Shown here: in pieces, positions 43,125-52,038 of the stretch
Layout: each line of letters opens with the position of its first letter
Numbering within the stretch: position 1 is the stretch's first letter
Source of the DNA: Paenibacillus terrigena DSM 21567
GTDB lineage: Bacteria > Bacillota > Bacilli > Paenibacillales > Paenibacillaceae
Assembly (NCBI RefSeq): GCF_000374845.1
Contig: NZ_KB895416.1
Span: 62,001 to 126,000 of the forward strand
Reading direction: 5' to 3'
DNA length: 64,000 bases
The notes under the pieces: generated by a model
The model's database searches: none
What the model saw: the letters and a program-made list of their open reading frames with translations, nothing else
What the model was told of the DNA's origin: nothing
Position numbers and translations under genes: made by a program

Positions 43125-43980
43125 ATGAAACAGACTCCTCCGGCGACGACTTCATCGCTTTTTTGCTCGTTACTTTCTTTTTCGTGCTTTTGACCTCTGC
43201 CACGACTTCGGCTGGTTTGGCTGCATCAATGCTAGCCTGAAGGGCCGCCATCAAGTCAAGCACATTCGATTGAGCTGCTGCTGGCGCCACCGTGATTTCT
43301 TCACCCGTAATTTTCTTCTCAATCAGGTTGACCAACTGATGACGGTACTCGTCCTTGTACTTCTCCGGGCTAAATGAACTGGATAGATGTTGAATCAGCA
43401 GTTGTGCCATCGCTAGTTCTTTTTCATTGATCTCAGGTTGGGACGGCAGATTGGGAACCTGTCCAATCGGTCTAATCTCATCGGGGTAATAGATGGTCTC
43501 CATCACGATACAGTCATCGATGATTCGTAGGGCGGCGAGGTTTGTTCGCGAACGGATCACGACGTTGCAGATGGCGATTTTGCCGGAACGCTTAAGAGCC
43601 TCTACAAGCAGGCTATACGCGTTAGCTCCCGTCTCAGCCGGTCCAAGATAATAAGATTTCTGGAAAAATAACGGATCCACCTCATGCAGATCGACAAAAT
43701 CTAAAACTTTGATCGCTTTATTCGCTTCCGGCAGCAGTTTGTCCAGCTCGTCTTTATCGAAAGTAACGTATTTGTTCGGTTCATATTCGTAGCCACGGAA
43801 GATGCTCTCTGATGCGATTTCTGTATTGCATGTCCGACACGTCTTCACATGATTGATGGGTGAGCCGCAGTCTTTATGCAACGTCTTCATCGAGATATCC
43901 TTCTCTTCAGTTGCTGAGAACATTTTCACAGGCACGTTGACTAGGCCAAAGCTGATCGCGCCTTTCCAGACCGTATGCAT
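43123..43980 (-). CDS. ku: Ku, non-homologous end-joining DNA-binding protein
   Basis: A 285-residue bacterial Ku that rings DNA ends. The core starts MHTVWKGAISFGLVNVPVKMFSATEEKDI and has PINHVKTCRTCNTEIASESIFRGYEYEPNKYVTFDKDEL, the latter including a zinc-like CxxC. The tail is Lys-rich (KSTKKKVTSKKAMKSS). ATG 43980 follows GGAGGGG. No LigD gene is adjacent in the window, unlike B. subtilis, where ku and ligD are neighbours. Spore DNA repair is the usual role. Confidence 0.94.
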   Translation of the reverse strand: MHTVWKGAISFGLVNVPVKMFSATEEKDISMKTLHKDCGSPINHVKTCRTCNTEIASESIFRGYEYEPNKYVTFDKDELDKLLPEANKAIKVLDFVDLHEVDPLFFQKSYYLGPAETGANAYSLLVEALKRSGKIAICNVVIRSRTNLAALRIIDDCIVMETIYYPDEIRPIGQVPNLPSQPEINEKELAMAQLLIQHLSSSFSPEKYKDEYRHQLVNLIEKKITGEEITVAPAAAQSNVLDLMAALQASIDAAKPAEVVAEVKSTKKKVTSKKAMKSSPEESVS

Positions 43981-44113
43981 TCGTTTCCCCTCCAACACTT
44001 CTTTTTATCATTTATATCCGCATGGGGAGGGGTTGATACCAAGTATTTAGAAAATTCACGTGTAGGAATGCCGTTTGCTTATCCGGAACAGACGAAAGCT
44101 TTCCATGCGGACC

Positions 44114-44689
44114 TTATGTCTTAACCTCCGCCCCCAAGATATAGGTGAGCTGTTCGTTCATATATTCGGGGCTGTGTGCAAAATCGTCTTCGCACCACTG
44201 GATGAGCAGACCCATAATCGCATTCGCTTGATAAGAGAGAAGCAACGAGAGGTCTTTATGGCCTAGCGAGTAAGACGATGCGCTTTGCTGCATTAAGCTT
44301 TTTATTTTCTCCAGAAGCGAGTAGTAGTAGGTCAGCGATGATTTCCGATTGAACACGATCTCATAGAACGGCTGGTACTTCTTCACGTGATGAAAGATCC
44401 GAATCGTCGAAGGGTCCAACCGGTTTGGGGTGATCTGGTTCTCGTGCCGGTAGGGTTCGTAATACGAATCCTCCAAATCTTGAAGCAAATGTTGAAGATG
44501 CTCGTCAAATATTTCTTCGACGTCTTTATAATGCAAGTAAAACGTGCCTCGATTGACCCCGGCCTCCCGGCAAAGGGCGGATACAGAGATGGATTCGAGC
44601 GTTTTTGTTTTTAATAGCGCGAGCAGCGCCCGTTGAAATGCTTGTGTTGTTTTAATGACCCTTAAATCACTTTCATTCATTCCCGGCAT
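44114..44689 (-). CDS. TetR-family transcriptional regulator
   Basis: A 191-residue regulator with the TetR DNA-binding head: TTQAFQRALLALLKTKTLESISVSALCREAGVNRGTFYLHYKDVEEIFDEHL. The C-terminal half (TetR_C_8-like) includes FYEIVFNRKSSLTYYYSLLEKIKSLM. It probably represses the neighbouring SDR gene: TGAACA and TGTTCA half-sites occur before both genes. AGGAG precedes ATG 44689; ATG 44680 is the alternative. Confidence 0.9.
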   Translation of the reverse strand: MPGMNESDLRVIKTTQAFQRALLALLKTKTLESISVSALCREAGVNRGTFYLHYKDVEEIFDEHLQHLLQDLEDSYYEPYRHENQITPNRLDPSTIRIFHHVKKYQPFYEIVFNRKSSLTYYYSLLEKIKSLMQQSASSYSLGHKDLSLLLSYQANAIMGLLIQWCEDDFAHSPEYMNEQLTYILGAEVKT

Positions 44690-44726
44690 TCATCTCCTAT
44701 TTAAATCACGGCTATGATCCGCTTAA

Positions 44727-44752
44727 TGAACAACTCCATCATTATCTGTTCA
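44727..44752. promoter_or_regulatory. Candidate TetR operator upstream of its own gene
   Basis: TGAACA (44727-44732) and TGTTCA (44747-44752) form an inverted repeat with a 14-base spacer in the tetR promoter region. The same hexamers recur before the SDR gene at 45710. Confidence 0.45.
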
Positions 44753-44828
44753 ATAATTTTCAATGAAGTGATTATATAATGTTGCCTACGAAATGTACAT
44801 GACCGAGAGTACGCTCATGATAGCATGT

Positions 44829-44866
44829 AAAAAAAGGCTGTAAGCAGCCAAGCTGTCTACAACCTT
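44829..44866 (-). terminator. Terminator after the SDR gene
   Basis: On the minus strand AAGG..GT..CAGC pairs with GCTG..AC..CCTT with mismatches and is followed by seven T residues. Confidence 0.7.
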
Positions 44867-44923
44867 ACATTCAAATTCGAAATGATGTTAGAATTCCGCT
44901 AATGCTCTAGTCGATTGCCCGTA

Positions 44924-45685
44924 TTAGAAGCCCGCTGTCCAACCTGCATCCGCCACAATCACCGCGCCGTTCACGAAGCTTGATTCATCCGATGCCAGGA
45001 ACAAAGCCACTTGCGCGATTTCTTCCGCTTGTCCGACGCGTGGAATGACGCCTTGCGTCACCTGTGTTCGCGAAGCGCCAAACTCGTTGACATTTTTCAT
45101 CGTGGAAGCGATGTTCGTCATGGTTGCTCCAGGCGCAATCGCATTGCAGCGAATGCCTTGCTGTGCATACATGAAGCCCGTATTCTTGGTGAGGCCGACC
45201 ACCGCATGTTTGGAAGCGGTATAAGCTGCCCCCGCATGCGCGCCGCTGAATCCGCCCGTCGATGCCGTGTTAATAATGACGCCTTTTCCTTTCGCCTGGA
45301 AGATCGGAAGTGCTGTGCGAATGGCCCGCATGACCGCTTTCGTATTCACTTCAAAGATGAAATCCCATCTGTCATCCTCCACGTCTCCGACAGGAGCCAT
45401 GTTATCCATAATGCCAGCATTGTTCACCAGAATATCGAGCGTTCCGAATTCATTGACGGCCTTATCGATCATCGCTTTAATATCGTTCTCATCAGCGACG
45501 TTCGTTTTGATGGCGATGGCTTTACCCCCGCTTGTTACAATGCTGCTCGCAACAGCTTCCGCACCTTCAATGTTCAAATCGGAAACGACAACACTTGCGC
45601 CTTCTTTTGCGTATAATTCCGCAATCGCTTTCCCCATACCTGATGCTGCTCCTGTTATGACCGCAACTTTACCTTCTAAACGCAT
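44924..45685 (-). CDS. Short-chain dehydrogenase/reductase
   Basis: A 253-residue SDR with the classical NAD(P)-binding TGAASGMGKA, NNAG in DILVNNAGIMDN, the active-site Ser in NTASTGGFSG and the YTASK motif with catalytic Tyr and Lys. The substrate is unknown; it resembles glucose 1-dehydrogenase- and 3-oxoacyl-reductase-like enzymes. ATG 45685 follows GGAGGG. A TGAACA-TGTTCA palindrome lies 25 bases upstream, likely the TetR site. Confidence 0.93.
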   Translation of the reverse strand: MRLEGKVAVITGAASGMGKAIAELYAKEGASVVVSDLNIEGAEAVASSIVTSGGKAIAIKTNVADENDIKAMIDKAVNEFGTLDILVNNAGIMDNMAPVGDVEDDRWDFIFEVNTKAVMRAIRTALPIFQAKGKGVIINTASTGGFSGAHAGAAYTASKHAVVGLTKNTGFMYAQQGIRCNAIAPGATMTNIASTMKNVNEFGASRTQVTQGVIPRVGQAEEIAQVALFLASDESSFVNGAVIVADAGWTAGF

Positions 45686-45709
45686 GACGAATCCCTCCGA
45701 AAATTTTAT

Positions 45710-45723
45710 TGAACAGTTGTTCA
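45710..45723. promoter_or_regulatory. Candidate TetR operator upstream of the SDR gene
   Basis: TGAACAGTTGTTCA is a 6-2-6 inverted repeat just before the SDR start. Its arms match the split site before the tetR gene, supporting common control. Confidence 0.5.
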
Positions 45724-45813
45724 TTAAAAATTATAGAGATGTCTTCGTGTTCGTGTCAAATGAGTGCTTGCAGGTTAGAGGGCGAAGGTTCGAAACCGTT
45801 ACTGGGTAGAACC

Positions 45814-46023
45814 CCTCCTCAGCCAGAAGTCAAAGTTAACGGAGAGTCGTCCATTAAGGTGTATCAAAGCTCCTACTGTTGGGGAAGCACTTGTGCTGGA
45901 AAACAGCCGACTGAGATAAGCCTATTCAAATTTCATAATGGTACACATGTTCAAGAAACGATAACGGAAGACTCCTTTCAAGCTCCTAAGGTGATTCAAG
46001 CTACGTGTTTGTTATTACAGTGA
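45814..46023 (+). pseudogene. Remnant of a Bacillus-type lipoprotein gene
   Basis: The frame gives PPQPEVKVNGESSIKVYQSSYCWGSTC, then KQPTEISLFKFHNGTHVQETITEDSFQAPKVIQ before a TGA. The block PxVxVNGxxVxVxxGSYCW...C and the later PTxIxLxxF and FxAPKxxG pieces resemble a small group of Bacillus/Paenibacillus lipoproteins, but the usual middle of the protein is missing and no signal peptide or start is visible. It runs straight into the tiny-membrane-protein repeat at 46021, so truncation by rearrangement is likely. The family identification is from memory. Confidence 0.45.
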
Positions 46024-46052
46024 CAGATTAACTTAACGGGATCGATGAATGT

Positions 46053-46450
46053 CTTGATTCCAATATAGTGGAATAACCAGTGACAATCGTCCAAACAAAG
46101 TGAGATCCGCCTTCATAACATAACGTGTACTCAATAATAAGGAGGTGTTGACATGGGTGAGTTTCGTGGAGGTTTATTTACAAGCACAGGTACAATTCTT
46201 GTATTGTTCATCTTGTTAGTAATTGTTTCTTGTGCATGTATGGGTGGCTTCGGTATCTAAATATAGAAATGAAAAGAGCCTCGGAGTGATCCGGGGCTTC
46301 CTAACCCAATAACTAACTTCTAGTGTTCTTTCTTCTTTCGTCTACATAGGTTAAATTTGCAGTGACAAATTAACTTAACGGGGAATGATAGCTGAAAAAT
46401 ACATGGAATAAACCCGGTTATGCCGGGTTATTTAGTGCATAAATTCATGT
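46053..46450 (+). repeat. Tandem cassette, unit 1 (with tiny membrane-protein gene)
   Basis: A 398-base unit containing a tiny gene, a GCCTCGG/CCGGGGC hairpin (46278-46297) and an AACCCGG/CCGGGTT hairpin near 46412-46430. Nearly the same unit follows at 46478. A fragment of its end (TGACAGATTAACTTAACGGG) also stands upstream at 46021. Confidence 0.9.
46153..46260 (+). CDS. Tiny membrane protein, YjcZ-like, copy 1
   Basis: A 35-residue peptide: MGEFRGGLFTSTGTILVLFILLVIVSCACMGGFGI in two parts (hydrophobic core GTILVLFILLVIV). One membrane span, then CACMGG. ATG 46153 follows AAGGAGGTG. It resembles the YjcZ family of tiny transmembrane proteins, many of which are linked to spores in Bacillus. 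Role unknown. It differs from the second copy at the N terminus and tail (CAC versus CSC). Confidence 0.72.
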   Translation: MGEFRGGLFTSTGTILVLFILLVIVSCACMGGFGI

Positions 46451-46477
46451 TGCATCGAGGATTCAGACGATGATTAT

Positions 46478-46914
46478 CTTGATTCCAATATAGTGGAATA
46501 ACCAGTAACAACCATCCAAACAAAGTGAGCTCAGCCTTCATAACATAACATGTACTCAAAACAGGGAGGTGTTAACATGGGAGAGTTTCGTGAACGCTTT
46601 ACAAGTACAGGTACTATCCTTGTATTGTTCATCTTGTTAGTTATAGTCGCTTGCAGTTGTGGATTCGGTTTCGGTATCTAATAATGCCGGTATAGTACAG
46701 TTAGTGCCTAATGGTGATAATGTGGATATAGAAATGAAAAAGCCTCGGAGTGATCCGGGGCTTCCTAACCCAATAACTAACTACTAGTGTTCTTTCTTCT
46801 TTCGTCTACATAGGTTAAATTTGCAGTGACAGATTGACTTAACGGGGAATAATAGCTGAATAATACATGGAATAGACCCGGTTATGCCGGGTTACTTAGT
46901 GCAGAAATTCATGT
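46478..46914 (+). repeat. Tandem cassette, unit 2
   Basis: The second unit, 425 bases downstream of the first, is nearly identical in upstream region, gene body, hairpins and 3' flank. It carries a 44-base insertion at 46682-46725 right after the stop codon. Confidence 0.9.
46577..46681 (+). CDS. Tiny membrane protein, YjcZ-like, copy 2
   Basis: A 34-residue peptide: MGEFRERFTSTGTILVLFILL followed by VIVACSCGFGFGI. ATG 46577 follows GGGAGGTG. Same architecture as copy 1, with a charged ERF instead of GGLF at residues 6-9 and an altered cysteine tail. The pattern of silent and conservative changes suggests both copies are under selection. Confidence 0.72.
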   Translation: MGEFRERFTSTGTILVLFILLVIVACSCGFGFGI

Positions 46915-46991
46915 GTTAAAAATGTGTAAAGGGATATGAGCTTCTATCGTATTCAAACGTATTCTAATGACCTTATGTATAATAAAGCAAA

Positions 46992-47028
46992 AAGCCGTAA
47001 ACCCTTAATTATCAAAGGTTTACGGCTT
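46992..47028 (-). terminator. Terminator of the tRNA-Arg transcript
   Basis: AAGCCGTAAACC pairs with GGTTTACGGCTT, with TTTTTGC on the minus strand. It lies 40 bases past the tRNA 3' end. Confidence 0.85.
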
Positions 47029-47066
47029 ATTATCTATACAATCAATCTATGTAATATAAGAATAGA

Positions 47067-47143
<77 letters not shown>

Positions 47144-47254
47144 AACAGAACCTATTGTAACAAAAGATTTGATGAAGTGCAATAGAAAATTTTAAATTAA
47201 TTCGGTATAATTAGTTTTGATCAGAATAAGCACGCGTTGCATAGGAGAAAGTTG

Positions 47255-48199
47255 GTGCATCTTATTACGAAATCGCATGAGCAAGACACCTATCCGAACA
47301 ATATTATATTATTCCCAAAGATGCTGGATGTGTATCAGATTCAGCTGACGCGTTTCCTGGAGACGGAACAGTATGGAGAAGCCGTTCGTTTGCTTCAATT
47401 TCTACTGGGTTGTCAGGGCGTTGAACAGCATAAGACCGAATGGCAGGCTCTATTGGACTGGCTGCTCGGGGCTTTTCCAGATGCAGGGGCGATTGAAGGA
47501 GTTCCGCTGGATGAAGTGGACGAGAGCGAAGGAGAAATGGCTGAGCAGTATTTTCGTAATAAGGTGGACCAAGACCCTGATTATGTGAATAAGCTTCTCG
47601 ATAGCATCGTGAACGGTCCATTGACGCCGCAGAAGCTGTTAGGGCTAGAGCAGCTCACTTATTTGGACCACCCCGAGATCGATGACGTCTTGCGTTCGTG
47701 GTTGGTTATGGAGCGGCTTCCTGCACTACTGCAGTTCCATATTCTTCAGACGCTGCGCAAACGCGGGGCCAGAGGTACCATTCAATTCACCCGCGGCCAA
47801 GAAACGGTAGAGCTCGAGATTCAAGATACGCCTGTTGGATATGATGATTTCCCATCCGCGGTACGCAGTGTCCCAGAACGGGTCCGAGAGCAGACAGAGG
47901 TACAAGATCCTGGGCTCTCATTACTTGCTTTAGATCTATGGCAGCAATGTGTAATGGCAATGTACGGTACACCTGCTTACCGAAGCATTCTGGCTGATGA
48001 GGATGCGACGATTGATATTTGGGCGGCGGCGCTGCATATTTGGATGAGAGAGATGCTGTCAGGCGGCCATGACATCGATGCAGAACGTATCGAAATTAGG
48101 GAGTATTACGGAATTACGGACGCGCTAAGGTTCCGAATGGAGCAAGCGCATAAGCACCTCAAAAACTTAATCGAAAGCCCGCTATTACGCATGGAATAA
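47255..48199 (+). CDS. TPR-like hypothetical protein (YsoA position)
   Basis: A 314-residue, mostly helical protein (MLDVYQIQLTRFLETEQYGEAVRLLQFLLGC) with TPR-like periodicity and an acidic middle. It sits immediately upstream of tig, where B. subtilis has ysoA, and may be its counterpart. The start GTG 47255 follows AGGAGA with a 7-base spacer; the earlier TTG 47237 contains that site downstream. A role in protein quality control is inferred only from position. Confidence 0.7.
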   Translation: MHLITKSHEQDTYPNNIILFPKMLDVYQIQLTRFLETEQYGEAVRLLQFLLGCQGVEQHKTEWQALLDWLLGAFPDAGAIEGVPLDEVDESEGEMAEQYFRNKVDQDPDYVNKLLDSIVNGPLTPQKLLGLEQLTYLDHPEIDDVLRSWLVMERLPALLQFHILQTLRKRGARGTIQFTRGQETVELEIQDTPVGYDDFPSAVRSVPERVREQTEVQDPGLSLLALDLWQQCVMAMYGTPAYRSILADEDATIDIWAAALHIWMREMLSGGHDIDAERIEIREYYGITDALRFRMEQAHKHLKNLIESPLLRME

Positions 48200-48250
48200 C
48201 GAACTATAGAGAGGAAACGCATTTTAGGCGGTTTCTGTCAAGTCGCATTC

Positions 48251-48279
48251 TTGCTTAAAGTCGAGATGTTGTATATAAT
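48251..48279 (+). promoter_or_regulatory. SigA-type promoter of tig
   Basis: TTGCTT at 48251-48256 and a perfect TATAAT at 48274-48279 are separated by 17 bases, about 110 bases before the tig start. Confidence 0.65.
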
Positions 48280-48389
48280 ATAATGGTTGTTTCGAACGTG
48301 GACGAGTCATGGGTCTTGCGCATTGAATCAACGAAAACGCTGATCATGTGCATCGAGCCATGTGAATTTTTTGGAGGGGAAGGCATAAA

Positions 48390-49676
48390 ATGAAAGCAAG
48401 CTGGGAAAAAATAGAGAAGAACCTTGGGGTTCTACAAGTTGAAGTTGACGCAGAGCGCGTTACAGGTGCCTTAGACAAGGCATTCAAAAAAGTTGTACAG
48501 AAAGTAGCTGTGCCTGGATTCCGTAAAGGTAAAGTGCCACGCCCTATTTTCGAGAAAAGATTTGGTATCGAAAGTTTGTACCAAGATGCAATCGATATCT
48601 TGCTTCCGGAAGTGTACACTGAAGCGGTTGCGGAGACGAACATCGAGCCAGTTGATCGTCCTGAGATCGATGTTGAACAATTCGGTAAAGGCGAGAACTT
48701 CGTATTCAAAGCGAAAGTATTGGTTAAGCCTGAAGTGAAATTGGGCGAATACAAAGGTATCTCCGTTCCAGTTGAAAGTGTAACTATTACAGACGAAGAA
48801 GTAGCTGCTGAGCTTGAGCGTCTTCAACAACGTCACGCTGAATTGGTTGTTATCGACGAAGATACAGCTAAAGAAGGCGATACAGTTATTATCGACTTCG
48901 AAGGTTTCGTTGATGGTAATCCATTTGAAGGCGGTAAAGGCGAGCGTTACTCCTTGGAACTTGGTTCCAAATCGTTCATTCCAGGCTTCGAGGAGCAATT
49001 GATCGGCCTTGGAACAGGCGACTTCAAAGATGTTGATGTAACATTCCCTGAAGTGTACCACGCTGAAGAGCTTGCTGGTAAACCAGCGGTATTCAAAGTG
49101 AAGCTTCATGAAATCAAACGCAAGCAACTTCCAGTTCTTGATGATGAGTTCGCTAAAGACGTAAGCGAGTTCGATACACTTGACGAGTTCAAAGCAGATT
49201 TGACAAAACAAATCTCTGATCGCAAAGTGAAAGAAAACGAAGCGAAACGTGAAGGCGAAATCGTTGAGAAAGCAGCAGAAGCAGCTGAAGTTGAAATTCC
49301 TGAGCCAATGATCGACACTGAAGTTGATGCAATGGTTCGCGACTTCGACAACCGTCTTCGTGCACAAGGTATGAACCTTGACATGTTCATGACATTCTCC
49401 GGTCAAACGATCGAAGACATGAGAGGTCAAATGAAAGTGGATGCGGAGAAACGCGTTCGCAACAACCTTGTTCTTGAGCAAATCGCAAAAGAAGAGAACA
49501 TCGTAGCGACAGAAGAAGATGTAACGGAAGAACTTTCGAAAATGGCTGAAGCGTACAAACGCTCCACAGACGAAATCCGCAGCATCTTGAGCGCGAACGG
49601 TTCCCTTGCAAATCTTCAAGAGGAAGTTGCAATCCGTAAAACGGTTCAATTCCTCGTTGATAACAGCAAGAACTAA
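48390..49676 (+). CDS. tig: Trigger factor
   Basis: A ribosome-bound chaperone and peptidyl-prolyl isomerase. The 428-residue product has the ribosome-binding head with the GFRKGKVPR signature near residue 44, a central FKBP-like PPIase domain (DTVIIDFEGFVDGNPFEGGKG, FIPGFEEQLIG) and the C-terminal chaperone arms. Codon use is markedly biased towards frequent codons, as for highly expressed genes. A terminator follows. Confidence 0.97.
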   Translation: MKASWEKIEKNLGVLQVEVDAERVTGALDKAFKKVVQKVAVPGFRKGKVPRPIFEKRFGIESLYQDAIDILLPEVYTEAVAETNIEPVDRPEIDVEQFGKGENFVFKAKVLVKPEVKLGEYKGISVPVESVTITDEEVAAELERLQQRHAELVVIDEDTAKEGDTVIIDFEGFVDGNPFEGGKGERYSLELGSKSFIPGFEEQLIGLGTGDFKDVDVTFPEVYHAEELAGKPAVFKVKLHEIKRKQLPVLDDEFAKDVSEFDTLDEFKADLTKQISDRKVKENEAKREGEIVEKAAEAAEVEIPEPMIDTEVDAMVRDFDNRLRAQGMNLDMFMTFSGQTIEDMRGQMKVDAEKRVRNNLVLEQIAKEENIVATEEDVTEELSKMAEAYKRSTDEIRSILSANGSLANLQEEVAIRKTVQFLVDNSKN

Positions 49677-49697
49677 TCACAACTGAAGCAGGTCAAT

Positions 49698-49729
49698 AAG
49701 GCACGTATATCACATGCGTGCCTTTATTT
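49698..49729 (+). terminator. Terminator after tig
   Basis: AAGGCACG pairs with CGTGCCTT around TATATCACATG, followed by TATTTG. It separates tig from clpP. Confidence 0.8.
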
Positions 49730-50055
49730 GTACCAATTCAGCCTTCGTAAGATATGAATACATACATAATGAACGTTGAGGTCATCTACTTCGAGTCGCT
49801 CATGCAGCCTATGATAGCTTTGCCTCCGCAAGGCTTATAAGTCGTTCGCTAGTGAAATGGATTTGAAGGCGGTGTAATCACGTTCAACCCATTGTTTTTC
49901 ACATATTGCTGTGCCCCAAGGTTCGTGCAAGACACAATTTCCAGTTCCATGATACATAGAATGTAATAGCGTCGTTGCAGAGGAAATGACATGGCACCTG
50001 GAACGTGATAAAATAACAGTAATTCACTAATTGAAGAGGAAAAGAGGTTGGTCAA
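49730..50055. other. Intergenic region between tig and clpP
   Basis: About 325 bases holding the clpP promoter region. A minus-strand frame of 33 codons (49849-49950) ends in NNGLNVITPPSNPFH. Its status is doubtful. No CtsR-type heptad repeat was recognised. Confidence 0.4.
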
Positions 50056-50646
50056 ATGAATCTGATACCTATGGTTGTAGAGCAAACAAATCGAGGCGAA
50101 AGATCTTACGATATCTACTCGAGATTGTTAAAGGATCGCATTATATTTTTGGGGAGTGCGATTGATGATGATGTAGCCAATACAGTCATTGCCCAACTCC
50201 TCTTTTTGGCAGCCGAAGATCCGGAGAAAGATATCTCACTATATATCAATTCCCCGGGTGGGTCGGTAACAGCTGGATTGGGTATCTTGGATACGATGAA
50301 TTTCATCAAACCGGATGTATCAACGATCTGTGTCGGTCTAGCTGCAAGTATGGGCTCTCTACTCTTGACAGCTGGAGCGAAAGGCAAACGATTCGTCTTG
50401 CCGAATAGTGAAGTGATGATTCACCAGCCATTAGGCGGTGTGAGAGGTCAAGCGACCGATATTAAGATTCATGCGGATTGGATCATTAAGACGAAGCAGA
50501 AATTGAATCAAATTTATGTGGATACGACGGGTCAACCCCTTGAGAAGATCGAACGTGATACAGACCGCGACAATTTTATGGGTGCAGAAGAAGCCGTAGC
50601 TTATGGTCTGGTTGACCAAGTTCTCACTCGGCCCATTTTGAACTAA
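50056..50646 (+). CDS. clpP: ClpP, ATP-dependent protease subunit
   Basis: A 196-residue serine peptidase forming the double-ring protease core. Catalytic Ser98 is in [11 protein letters not shown] and His123 in [16 protein letters not shown], with the Asp in the usual [18 protein letters not shown] region. GAAAAGAGG-type ribosome site. It directly precedes clpX (12 bases), the enterobacterial order; in B. subtilis clpP is unlinked, so this genome may hold a second clpP elsewhere. Confidence 0.96.
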   Translation: MNLIPMVVEQTNRGERSYDIYSRLLKDRIIFLGSAIDDDVANTVIAQLLFLAAEDPEKDISLYINSPGGSVTAGLGILDTMNFIKPDVSTICVGLAASMGSLLLTAGAKGKRFVLPNSEVMIHQPLGGVRGQATDIKIHADWIIKTKQKLNQIYVDTTGQPLEKIERDTDRDNFMGAEEAVAYGLVDQVLTRPILN

Positions 50647-50658
50647 GGGGGGGATTCC

Positions 50659-51918
50659 ATGTTTAAGTTTAACGAAGAAAAAGGTCAGCTGAAATGTTCG
50701 TTCTGCGGCAAATCGCAAGAACAAGTGCGTAAGCTCGTAGCTGGTCCTGGTGTATATATATGTGATGAGTGTATCGAACTCTGCACAGAGATTGTGGAGG
50801 AAGAACTTGGTCACGATGAGGATATCGATCTCAAAGATATTCCGAAGCCAATGGAAATCCGCAATATTCTAGATCAATATGTCATTGGTCAAGAGCAAGC
50901 GAAGAAGTCATTATCCGTGGCGATGTATAACCATTACAAACGGATTAACACACAAAGCAAGATTGAAGATGTTGAGCTGCAGAAGAGTAACATTCTATTA
51001 GTTGGACCCACAGGTTCAGGTAAGACGTTGCTTGCGCAGACAATGGCTAAAATCCTTAACGTACCGTTCGCAATTGCGGATGCAACTTCCTTGACGGAAG
51101 CGGGTTACGTGGGTGAAGACGTTGAGAACATCTTGCTGAAGCTAATCCAAGCGGCAGATTACGATGTAGAGAAAGCGGAACGCGGCATTATCTATATCGA
51201 TGAAATTGATAAAGTAGCTCGTAAATCGGAGAATCCTTCGATTACGCGTGATGTGTCTGGTGAAGGCGTGCAGCAAGCACTCCTCAAAATTCTTGAAGGT
51301 ACAGTTGCATCGGTTCCTCCGCAAGGCGGACGGAAGCATCCACATCAAGAGTTCATTCAAATCGATACGACGAACATCTTGTTCATCTGCGGCGGGGCAT
51401 TTGATGGCCTAGAGCAGTTGATTAAGCGCCGGATTGGTAAGAAAGTCATCGGATTTAACTCCGTTGGAGATAGCACGAAAGAATTGAAACCAGGCGAGTA
51501 CCTATCGATGGTACTGCCGGAAGACTTGCTCAAATTCGGATTAATTCCTGAGTTTGTAGGACGTCTGCCTGTCATCTCGACACTTGAGCCACTGGATGAG
51601 AGCACGCTCGTTCGCATTCTATCCGAGCCGAAGAATGCGCTTGTGAAGCAATACCAGAAGCTGCTTGAGATGGATAACGTCAAATTGGAGTTTGAGCATG
51701 CGGCATTAGAAGCCATCGCGAAAGAAGCGATCAAGCGGAATACCGGTGCACGCGGTTTGCGTTCCATTATTGAAGGTGTTATGCTAGATGTAATGTACGA
51801 AGTTCCGTCGCGCGACGATATTACGAACTGCGTCATTACAGAGAAAGTCATTCAGGAGAAGGTTGTACCTGAGTTGACTGCGAAGAAACCGAGCAAGAAA
51901 AAAGAAGAGAGCGCCTAA
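50659..51918 (+). CDS. clpX: ClpX, AAA+ unfoldase of ClpXP
   Basis: A 419-residue hexameric unfoldase that feeds ClpP. The N-terminal zinc-binding domain has Cys13/16/35/38 (CSFCGK...ICDEC). Walker A is [11 protein letters not shown], Walker [13 protein letters not shown], and the IGF-type ClpP loop is seen as KVIGFN. The sensor-2 region [10 protein letters not shown] is present. GGGGGGA precedes the ATG. Lys/Glu-rich tail. Confidence 0.97.
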   Translation: MFKFNEEKGQLKCSFCGKSQEQVRKLVAGPGVYICDECIELCTEIVEEELGHDEDIDLKDIPKPMEIRNILDQYVIGQEQAKKSLSVAMYNHYKRINTQSKIEDVELQKSNILLVGPTGSGKTLLAQTMAKILNVPFAIADATSLTEAGYVGEDVENILLKLIQAADYDVEKAERGIIYIDEIDKVARKSENPSITRDVSGEGVQQALLKILEGTVASVPPQGGRKHPHQEFIQIDTTNILFICGGAFDGLEQLIKRRIGKKVIGFNSVGDSTKELKPGEYLSMVLPEDLLKFGLIPEFVGRLPVISTLEPLDESTLVRILSEPKNALVKQYQKLLEMDNVKLEFEHAALEAIAKEAIKRNTGARGLRSIIEGVMLDVMYEVPSRDDITNCVITEKVIQEKVVPELTAKKPSKKKEESA

Positions 51919-52038
51919 GCTGGCGTGAAGTGAATATATAACGCGACTCAAATTCTCCACTTGTTCATTCGGAAATCCGTGCTAGGTAGCGCTGGTGGAT
52001 GACGGGTGGAGTTTTGACGTTCTTGGGAGAGAATAAGT

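Noticed and set aside
47237-47254. TTG 47237 as start of the YsoA-like gene
   Set aside because: AGGAGA lies after this codon; GTG 47255 has correct spacing to it.
48471-49649. A 392-codon open frame antisense to tig
   Set aside because: It is a shadow of the highly biased tig codon use. It has no ribosome site, odd Phe/Cys/Asn-rich composition, and tig is plainly real.
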